Both the position numbers and the translations under genes were made by a program. A stretch of 64,000 nt of DNA from Notospermus geniculatus (Eukaryota > Nemertea > Pilidiophora > Heteronemertea > Lineidae): contig NMRB01001642.1 of assembly GCA_002633025.1 (NCBI GenBank), positions 98,487-162,486 of the forward strand, read 5' to 3'. Shown one piece after another: positions 55,701-64,000 of this stretch. The notes beneath the pieces are model-generated. The model did not search any database. It saw nothing but the letters and a program-made list of their open reading frames with translations, and was not told the DNA's origin. Position 1 is the first letter of the stretch. Every line of letters begins with the position of its first letter.

Positions 55701-58700
55701 ATCACAGTATTCTTGTCTAAACAAATGCTATTGTATTTAAGCAATCATTAATCTTGATTAGCTTAGGCCTACTCTTCCTGCTTTGTTTAGACCAGGGAGG
55801 AGGTACCTTGTTCCAGATCAGAGCCTGATCACAGGGGGCAATCGACTCCAATAATTAGCAATTATCTCTTGATTGAAGCCTGAGGAAAGACAATGGGTGG
55901 TCTATCTGACCATCTGTATATAATTCAGCAAAATTCAACAGCTGATCATTCTATGAACCAACTTCAACAAGTCAGCATTTAAGGACTGTCAAAACGCCAA
56001 GGACCTTTCTCTGCAGTAGAAGGAACAGTTTAGAAGGAAGCAAGTCAGAGTCTAGTGTCAGCTCAAATTATCTGCAATCTTCCAAGCAACGCTCACATTT
56101 TGGAGACTGGATTTGGCTGAGTGAAACTTCACTCAAGGAAACTGACAGGATTTTGAGTTTGAAGCGAACTGCACAAGTGCCAAGAAGTGCTGTCTGCTGA
56201 TTGGGGATTTACCGACGCACCATGGATGTTGTAAACGCAGCTAAAGGCCTACTTCAGTTGATGAAGCAACATGAACAAGTGACTTTACAGATACAGTCCT
56301 TTGGTAAGTTTATTTTGATAGTTTGTCCATTTTTCCCTTTATTTCCATCTTGGTTGCCTCGAGACCGGTTTGTGTGACGAAGTGACAATGTCGCTAGTGT
56401 CAGATTGGTGCAGTGGAGACATCTAGCCCTTGTCTCCTCTGCGGCCCAGGTTAGATTCCCAGTCAAACCTGATATTCATGTAATAAAGAGGACAACTCTC
56501 CTTGGCAGTGTGGTATCCTCCAGGCCTTGCTTTCCGCCTGTATTACATCAGATTGCCCACTTGTCTAAAGAGCCAATAATGAGCAACGTTAGAGCTCACA
56601 GCTCAACATTTTAAAACAAATTGACTATCAAATTGCTGAACCCAGTCGACCATAATAATTCAAATTCCAAATCTTCTTTTTCTCCAGAAATCCAACTGAA
56701 GAACATATCTGATCAACTTCAAGCTTACCGCAGACAAGGTTACAGCAACTCGATGAAACCACAACGGAATAAGGGACCAAAGAGACTGGGAAATACGACG
56801 AACAGACGGCGAAAGACGCAGCTGTGTCCGGTACGAAACAGGCTCATCAGTCGACGCTCGATGCTGCAACTCGGTCGGGAAATGTTCCAAGACGTGAGCA
56901 GGAACATCCAGCAAGAGATTAGGAACATGGCAGGGAATATACTCAAGGAAAGGGGACACAGTGTCGACCCCCAGGTCGAGTCTGAAGGATCAGAGGATGA
57001 GGAGACGCAGGGAATCGCTTCAGTGGAATTTTCAGACCTGAATGATTTGACCTGCGATCGTTACTGAGAGATCTCGAGACGTGACTCCAATGAATTTACA
57101 TCCATCATACGGACCTAACTATGTGCTCCAACATGACAATGTGCTCTCAAAGTGGACTCCAAAAGAACTCATAGAGAAAGTGGACTTCAGAGGCATTCAC
57201 AAATAGAACTTAATTTTTGTGCTGCGAGTCTTGACTCATGACAGATAAATCCAGAATCAAACCGGACAATTCTTACATGGATTTGGAATTCTGAATTATG
57301 AGAGAGTGCAGAAATTCAGTGCAATAAATGTCAGTTTAATAATGTTCACCTCCCTTGCTGTAAATAAAGTCTTATCTTGATCTGAACTTTTGCCTTTTTA
57401 TTTGAAAATGTACAGTCACAGTTCAACTGATTTCACAAAGTTTCTTCAGAACTTTTTTCAGATTTCTTACCAGTCATCCCGTGATAACTTTGACGGGTTG
57501 TCGATGATCCTATACGGTACCGTCAGACCACCAGCGTCTTTCCGTCGTTGGATCAGCACCTCGTTATCACGTCGCATTCCTTGTTGTTTCTTTTCGTCCG
57601 TGCTCAAAAATCTGAAACAAATTTTGAATATGGTTACATTTCACTCCCAGGTATCAAAATTAACTCATTCTGCCTACTCCCGAGATGGCCACTCCAAAAA
57701 GCCCCGCACCTCCTCTGCGATGGACTTGTTATTCGTTACACGACCCCATCTCGGTAGGCCTATGCACCCACAGCAATAGCACTTTGATCGCTCGACTCAA
57801 TATTATGGCAGGAACTTACTTCAAATCCTGTAATACATCTTTTGAATTGTACATTGTGATGAGGGACGTTGTCGCTGCTGGGATGATGATGATGGGCGTC
57901 CTTGAACCTGAGCGAAAAGGAAACAACCATTTAATTTTGGAATGTCACCCCCAGTCACGATCAATGTACCAGTACATGTGCAAGGTTTTATTCAAAGTTC
58001 ATAAAGAGATTGAAAGGTTAGATAAGATATTCAAGTGACCCTACAGGCAGCCTCCACACAGGCATTTTGATGTGCTCATTACACCGATCGGTTGGCATGA
58101 GAGTCTAACTCTGACATGTATTCCCAGCAAAATACACTTAACATTTTTGAGCCCAAATCCATTGGTTGTCAGTGGCTACCACCAAGCAACTGTGATGAAG
58201 TGACCCACTGATATAAGCCAAAACAGCTAGCTGCCTTTAAGGTCCTTTAAGTTCAGAGCTAAGTGCCATAGACGGCATTACCGTAAAGCGAAATATGTTC
58301 GCGGGGAAAAATTCTCGCGAAAATCGCCAACTGCATCGGAGCCCGCCAAAATTTTTCTCCGTGAATACATTCTCCGTTGATACCCCGCAATGCGGAAAAC
58401 TTTACAAAGGCCCTTCACCGCGAATATTTCTCCCCGCGAATGTGGGATTTTTCGGCCATACGCGAACATTTAGGACGCGAAAATATTTCGCTTTACGGTA
58501 TATTGGGTATCGAACCCACATCACAAATACTGTGGTATGCAGCCACAAGTGCTGTGGAATGTAGCGACAAATGCTGTGGAAAGCACAGATGCTGTAGGGA
58601 GTAGCCACAAACACTGTGAAAAGAAGCCTGAACCCTGCAATGAGGTTTGGGACACTGAAGACAGTTGAGTACTGATCATTCCAAGTACCGGTATGGTAGT

Positions 58701-61700
58701 CAGTGTCAAAGTTATCCATGTACATTGCAACATTAAACACCGATGTGCATAAGGCTGTGTTTGTGCTGCACCGTTGTACACAGAACTCACGTGGCAGCTC
58801 TCCGGAGCCTTGTAACAATGAAACTGAATAGAAACTTATCAGTTACAAAAAGAAATGGAAAAAAAGAGAGGACACTTCAAAATTCAGCTGGAAGTGGTGG
58901 TGAGTTGGATCTTTGGATGATTCACATTCCAGGATCATCTGATTCTCTCAAACCACTTGTTGTATGTGATGATTAGCTCGCACTTGACGCTAACAACTGC
59001 ATTTCATTCTTACTGGAAGGGGACCCTTGACACCAACAATTTGTCGCCGGCCTGACTTACCTCTTTTCTGTCCAGGCGAAGGTCGAGCCTGTGAGATCGG
59101 TCGTGGTGTAGGTGGCGTTGGTGTCGGCGTCTGTGTCTTCCTTGCAGAGGCACCCTCCGTCACTGACTTGAGTGTCATGCCGTGGTATGTTCCCATGGTG
59201 TCAATTTTGAACCCCTCGGTTTCTGAAATAAAAAGAAAAGAAAACGCAAGTGAGTTTCACAGAAATTATTGAGTGTCAAGAACATATAACCCACTTTAGC
59301 AATCTCGTGGATATTCTGCATAATATCTTTCAAAATCTCACTTCACTTGAGAGATAGCAGCAATGATGATTGGTTGCCAGGTCAAGGTCAGCTTCCATGC
59401 AAGGTCAAGGTTAGATTCCATGCAAGGTCAAGGTCATAAAGGTGATAATGGAGTTGATACTGACCTGTTTTCCCACTGAACCTTTCCTGATCGTATCTGT
59501 TGTATGCTACTGCCTGTGGCGGCCGTGATGACTGAAAAAAGAATATCAACATTGAGGTATCTGTATCTGCCTTACAAGGAGAGACTAGAAGGATAAGAAA
59601 CAACATGATAGGGAGATGGAAACCAGATCTATCAGTCTTAGCGTCTAACATAAGTTTGGATTGACCTACCGATGTGGTTTGATTGTTGTGAGATGATGAG
59701 CTAGTGTGATGATGACTGTGATGTGACGACGGCTGTTTGTGGCTGCCTTCTTCTCTAGCTTTGATCGACTGCAGGATACCGAACACATTTTTGGCAAAAA
59801 ACTGAAAAAGAGACGTGCAGAATGAACAGAATTTACAGATACTAGGTTTGTGACGCTACACATATGCATGAATACCCTTAACAGCCAGGATGTAACTTTT
59901 CATAACATTACGTAGCATCAGTGAGATTTTTAAACTCACTTTCCCAGTACTCTGTAGAATAGTCGTCCTGGTCCTCCATTGCCTTTCCCGACTGACAATA
60001 TCCCTCGTCACGTCCACCTCAGCGTCGACAAAACTCCTCTGTTCGACCATCCCTGACCCTAGTTCCATGTCATCGGCCTTGATCATTGAACGTTTCTTTG
60101 CCAGACGCTTGGCTTTGATGGCAGCGATCTTTTCAATGGACATGGCCTCGGATAGAGAGGATGATTTGATCTGGTCCGGTAACACTGTTGTTTCTTTATG
60201 GGCGTCGAGTTTAGCGGCTAATCGTTCCTTGTCCTTCAACACTTCCTCCTCCAATCTTGGTTTCTTGAATTTCTCAGCTTCACCACTCATTGGAGCATCT
60301 GCCGTTCTTTTCACTGAAGATATGAATAAAGAATGCAGTTTAGTTTTATGGTGACAAAACTTCGGTATTGTGCAACAGAAAGAAACAAGGAAGACTATTT
60401 GTGACCCTGGCAAAACCCATCTAAGTCGCACAAAATATGAACCGGGATGAACCAAAACAACTCCACGAGATAAAGGAAGAAATGTAATCACTCAGATTTT
60501 ACAAAAGCAGACAATACGCTAGGCCTACTGAAATTGACAAAATGTTGGTCTCAACCTGCCAACTTCAGAGAGACTCAGTACTGGTTTTGTGGTGTAGACG
60601 GGTCACATTTATGCGCAGGACCACAAGATGTTAAATATGTGGCAAAACATAACAATGATGTTACACCATGGCATCCTTGCGCAACAGGGTCTTATCCTAG
60701 TTTCTCCACCTTGTGAAATAGTTTGACATGTTCCTTATTAACACATGGGAAAAACACCAACAGATTTCTGCCCACCTTGTGTCGGCCTTTGTAGTGATAT
60801 CTCCAATGGAGCACTCTTGTCGATGCTGGCAGATGTTGTGGTTTCACCATTAAGACAGGCCAATAAGTCCTTACGATCAGGCCGACGTACCACCGGCACA
60901 TTGGCCGCCTGAAATGGATTGGAAACAGTGTGATGATCAACAAGTGAAAGAATGGAAACAGAATCAGATTGTTGCATTGAAAGAAGTTTTCGTGCTCAGG
61001 ACTTGAAGTCTCCCTAATATCACTCTGATTGATAATCATTTAGTCATGATACTTACGGCAGCCTGCCTGACATAGAGTGGATGGGCCAAGTGAACATTTT
61101 TCAACAGAAACAGGATGCAATCCAAAGTGTAGTATTCTTTCGGGATGCCATCTTTACCAGTACTGAAATAGACATGATGTGGAGATGTAGTTTTATGATC
61201 TACAGTCCTTGTCCTGAAAAAAATGCAGGTGCACAAAAGTTTGCTCACCTACATTTACCTAGGCGCACAATTTTTTTTGCGCACCGAAGTGAGACTAAAT
61301 TTACAACGTGCGCTAAATTTGAACTTTTTTCGGAGCTAGGCGCGCATTTCTTTTCGCGCCTAAAAAACAATTTACGTGCGCTATGGGGCGCAAGCGCAAT
61401 TGCGCGCCTTTCAGGACAAGGACTGGATCTACATTGTAGTTTGTAAGAATAGACAATTTGCCAACACGAAGACTAGAGCCGGCATGGTTAGCCTACACTG
61501 CTGCAACAGGGCTATGAAACCTTGAAGGAATAAAACCTGTGTCAGGTTATTCCTCCGAAGCTGAAACTGACAACAGTACCATGTGCTTCTTAATCTCCTG
61601 ACCACAGCAGCGGCCGCCATGGTGGCAAATGCTGTTAACTTAATGTCAGCCATAAACCACACGCCATAGAGATATCATCTGGAATGAAGAGTCGGCGGCC

Positions 61701-62193
61701 TCGGCATAACGACACATACGAAACTGATTAAGTCGGCACGCCAGGCCGGGGATCCCACTTGACTTCTTCAACATTTTTCCAATCGGGAACCTAAACATTG
61801 TATCATTGACATTGCCTAAACATGCTAAAGGACTGACTACAACATCAAGTAGGCTTAGGCCTAAACCTATACACACTGATTACGTCATTACAATACAAGT
61901 GCAATCACATCACTCATCAGGTACTGTATGTAGGCCTACGCCTGCTGTACTGATGATGCATCATGTGCATGGGAAAATGCACGCAGTGAAAATTGCAAAA
62001 CCAGCACAATCTAATTTGGCATCTAAATTCGCAGAAATCAGGAAAGATCTGGGATACATTACCCCCATATCAGGTAGTTGGTCTTGGCTGCTTTCGGCCA
62101 AGCGAATTCTCCAAAGATAACTTGGTCATCTTTCTCGAGAACCTCTTTTTTGTTTATGTTGTATTGACGCAAAACGCTCAGTACGTCCGCCAT
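52747..62193 (-). CDS. CDC73: CDC73 / parafibromin, PAF1 complex subunit (complete)
   Basis: Nuclear scaffold of the PAF1 complex, which couples RNA polymerase II elongation to histone modification. Twelve exons in phase: 62063-62193 (ATG), 61057-61162, 60776-60908, 59940-60313, 59670-59801, 59465-59531, 59061-59222, 57820-57907, 57471-57611, 53450-53541, 53215-53356, 52747-52783. The total is 1605 bases, 534 residues (human 531). Motifs: [13 protein letters not shown] at the start, [13 protein letters not shown], the bipartite nuclear signal [49 protein letters not shown], and the C-terminal Ras-like domain [14 protein letters not shown] ending NKPHLRF. A histidine/serine-rich insert ([15 protein letters not shown]) sits in exon 5. 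The 3.9-kb intron 57470-53542 contains a plus-strand gene. A poly(A) signal lies at 51097-51102 on the minus strand, implying a 1.65-kb 3' UTR. Confidence 0.97.
52881..53038. mobile_element. Foldback element, GGTCGAAAATTTGTGAAA family
   Basis: Arms GGGTTGTCTCCGAATTTCAC and GAAATTCGGAGACGACCCTC with a short loop; last CDC73 intron. Confidence 0.88.
53965..54850. repeat. Near-identical 466-base tandem duplication around an N
   Basis: 53965-54383 repeats at 54431-54850 with only a few substitutions and one indel; a single N at 54384 and A/T homopolymers separate them. CDC73 long intron. Confidence 0.88.
55055..55258 (-). mobile_element. tRNA-derived SINE (family A), truncated
   Basis: Lacks the last ~40 bases of the 3' end; CDC73 long intron. 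Confidence 0.85.
56222..57067 (+). CDS. Small two-exon gene of unknown family nested in a CDC73 intron
   Basis: Exon 1 56222-56303 starts at ATG ([20 protein letters not shown]) and ends at a consensus donor TTTG/GTAAGT; exon 2 56688-57067 begins after TTTTTCTCCAG and runs to TGA. The join keeps phase and gives 153 residues. The N-terminus looks helical ([13 protein letters not shown]), the middle is very basic ([17 protein letters not shown]), a second amphipathic stretch follows ([25 protein letters not shown]), and the end is acidic. No signal peptide or membrane segment. AATAAA at 57363 would give a ~300-base 3' UTR. I do not recognise a family. It is probably a small nuclear or DNA/RNA-associated protein judging only from charge, which is inference. 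It could be lineage-specific. Confidence 0.6.
56398..56600 (+). mobile_element. tRNA-derived SINE (family B)
   Basis: GATTGGTGCAGTGGAGACAT head then GGTTAGATTCCCAG; lies in the intron of the small nested gene. Confidence 0.72.
58037..58250. mobile_element. MITE, GTGACCCTACAGGCAGC family (relative of 17861)
   Basis: GACCCTACAGGCAGCCTCCA to CTAGCTGCCTTTAAGGTCC; interior GAGTCTAACTCTGACATGTA is the reverse of the other copies. Confidence 0.65.
58281..58498. mobile_element. MITE, CCGTAAAGCGAAATATTT termini, TA target
   Basis: TA/CCGTAAAGCGAAATATGTTC ... AATATTTCGCTTTACGG/TA; CDC73 intron. Confidence 0.82.
60401..60606. mobile_element. MITE, GTGACCC family
   Basis: GTGACCCTGGCAAAACCC to TGTAGACGGGTCAC, ATTT on both flanks; CDC73 intron. 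Confidence 0.75.
61203..61425. mobile_element. MITE, CAGTCCTTGTCCTGAAA termini
   Basis: GATCTA/CAGTCCTTGTCCTGAAA ... TTTCAGGACAAGGACTG/GATCTA, a 6-base duplication; first CDC73 intron. Confidence 0.85.
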
Positions 62194-62566
62194 GATTCTG
62201 GTTCCAAATATGTCCGCACAAGATGATGGCGCTGGTCTTTTTGCATTCTCAACTTAGAGCTTGAAACTTTGCCAGATTTCAATCTCTAATGTCATACATA
62301 AGCGGCCATATTGAAATGGAAGGATATGTGATGCGGCGCGCCGATTACGCAGACTGGCGGAGTGTTCTTCCGCTAAGAAATAGTTCGCTAATATATAGTA
62401 CTGAAACGACGAAAATCACACATTATATGATCATTTTGTGTGTTTCAGTACTCAATAATGTCAATAGTGTACTGATCCAATGCAGTCCATGCGTTTTACG
62501 TGAATTCTATCGAGTAATTTGAGGGATTTCATTACAACGTATATTATACATGAATTGGATGCCATA
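62194..62566. promoter_or_regulatory. Divergent intergenic region between CDC73 and polymerase-like gene
   Basis: Only 373 bases separate the CDC73 start codon (minus) from the first in-frame ATG of the polymerase-like gene (plus). It must hold CDC73 promoter sequence. It is AT-rich toward the plus gene and has no TATA box that I can defend. Confidence 0.45.
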
Positions 62567-64000
62567 ATGCATCAGGCTGGAGAAGTCCGGGATAATGGCA
62601 TGGTGAGTTCACATTTTTTTGCCATGATAAATCACCATTTTTTGTATGATATCGCACTGAGCCGCCGTTATTCTGACTTCAATTATTACGCTCTGATTTA
62701 CAGGGTGCACCACAGGAAGGTCAAGCCAATCAAAATGGCGGTGTTGAAATACCTGAAGGAGCTCAAGACGAGGAAGCGCGTGAAAACGATGGCGATGAAG
62801 AAATGGTGAGTTTAATTTCCTTACTTAACCGAGCATGAGAAATGCAAGATTTTCTTAATGATATGATATGCCTACATCTGATACTCTCTGATTACAGAAT
62901 GACGCTCCAGTTCCTGCCCGCTTTCATATTGTGAACGACACAACGAGAGCGATAAAGAAATTTAAGACACGAGGGCGCGACCTGACCATTCGAATGCGGG
63001 GCGAAAATGTCGACGAAGATTTTCGGGTCACCATTCAGCAGTTACGACGGATGCTACAGGATCTGCTGGAGGAACTGATGAGGGATGTTGACCCCAATGA
63101 TATCGTCGGGATTACGATCCAACACCCTGGGCTAACTCAGCAGATTTGGGTAACTTGCAGGAGGGCTGAATTGATGACTGTGGAGGCCATCATGAACGAG
63201 ATTATGAAGGTCCTACAGTCAAATGACGAATTTACGCTCGACGAGAACTTGGTCATACATTTCATCCATGTACGTATGCCACAAGGAGCAGGATGGGATG
63301 ATCGTGCTCCAAAGCCACTGGAGAAAAAACTCAGAGACTTGAAATGTGTCATTCGTGTGAGAAATCAGGACGACAGTTTGTGTTTTGCCAGGGCACTTGT
63401 CGTAGCCATGGCAAAGGCTGACGGCCTACCGAAAAGCGACAAACAGTTGTGGCGGAAGATACGGCAGGCATCAAAGGAGCAAACTAAGCGGGCCAAAGAC
63501 CTACACACACTCAGTGGCGTACCAGAGGGACCGTGCGGCTACGAGGAATTCAAGAAGTTCCAAGCTGTCCTTCCGGAATATCAGATCGCTGTCTACTCAC
63601 ATCCACTGCAGAAATACTGGTACGTTGGGCCGCTAGATAATCCAAAACGTATTACTATATTTTTTTCAAATGGACATTTTGACGTCATCACCAGCCCGGC
63701 GGCCTTCTGGAACCATTCCTACTACTGCAGGAAATGTGAAATGGGGTATGACAACAAGGCTCAGCACAAGTGCATACACGTCTGCCCTGCTTGTCAGAGA
63801 GACAACTGCCCCGCTGCAGAAGAAAAATGGGTGAAGTGCAATGACTGTAATCGTTCGTTCCCCAATCAAGATTGCTTTGCCAACCACAAAGTTGTATCGC
63901 CTGTACAATACATCACCCGCGGCACAAAGCGTACGAAATGTGGTGGCATGTCAAAATGTGATAAACTGAAGAAGTGCAAGTCCTGCGGTAAAGTGGTGGA
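62567..64000 (+). CDS. Maverick/Polinton-like family-B DNA polymerase, N-terminal part (spliced, open at right edge)
   Basis: Three exons in phase: 62567-62602 (first in-frame ATG), 62704-62805 and 62898 to the window end, with no stop in ~368 codons of the last exon. The protein shows QLRRMLQDLLEELMRDVDPND, VIHFIHVRMPQGAGW, DSLCFARALVVAMAKADG, SGVPEGPCGYEEFKKFQAVLP, GHFDVITSPAAFW, then a cysteine/histidine-rich finger array starting near 63717 (YYCRKCEMGY, VCPACQRDNC, KCNDCNRSFPNQDC). From memory this layout precedes the polymerase domain in Maverick/Polinton-type elements widespread in marine invertebrates; the polymerase domain itself would lie beyond 64000. Possible alternatives are a domesticated host gene or another large DNA transposon. 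No terminal repeats are visible in the window. Confidence 0.55.

Overview
This is metazoan nuclear DNA. All coding genes are split by spliceosomal introns with GT..AG boundaries, and the introns are packed with tRNA-derived SINEs and dozens of short inverted-repeat elements. The gene set (Polycomb-like, METTL13, a CatSper auxiliary subunit, NUP214, RABGGTB, CDC73) is animal. A CatSper subunit together with this repeat style suggests a marine invertebrate, perhaps an echinoderm, a hemichordate or a mollusc. I cannot fix the phylum from the sequence alone.

Layout. 0-4 kb: 3' part of a Polycomb-like (MTF2/PHF19/PHF1 type) gene on the minus strand, running off the left edge. 5.3-10.5 kb: METTL13 (plus), complete except for the exon coding its first ~30 residues. 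11.7-25.9 kb: a 22-exon CatSper auxiliary subunit, beta-like (minus), with signal peptide, large ectodomain, one membrane helix and an unusual hexapeptide-repeat cytoplasmic tail. 27.4-40.7 kb: complete NUP214 (minus, 16 exons, about 2205 aa). 40.8-43.1 kb: two LINE 3' ends flanking a 570-base N gap. 43.8-48.3 kb: RABGGTB (plus, 8 exons). 48.3-51 kb: intergenic repeats. 51.1-62.2 kb: complete CDC73/parafibromin (minus, 12 exons, 534 aa), whose longest intron holds a small two-exon gene of unknown family on the other strand. 62.6-64 kb: a spliced ORF resembling the N-terminal part of Maverick/Polinton-type family-B DNA polymerase proteins, starting head-to-head with CDC73 and running off the right edge.

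The genes do not form a pathway. They are housekeeping functions (chromatin repression, eEF1A methylation, nuclear transport, Rab prenylation, Pol II elongation) plus one sperm ion-channel subunit. Exon joins were checked by reading phase: NUP214, CDC73, RABGGTB and the present part of METTL13 each sum to a clean reading frame. The most unusual content is the repeat fraction. At least 17 copies of one tRNA-derived SINE occur in 64 kb, with two or three other SINE families and about a dozen MITE or foldback families. Several MITEs have readable target-site duplications, and two nested insertions date the families relative to each other. Five isolated single-N positions and one near-identical 466-base duplication look like assembly joins.
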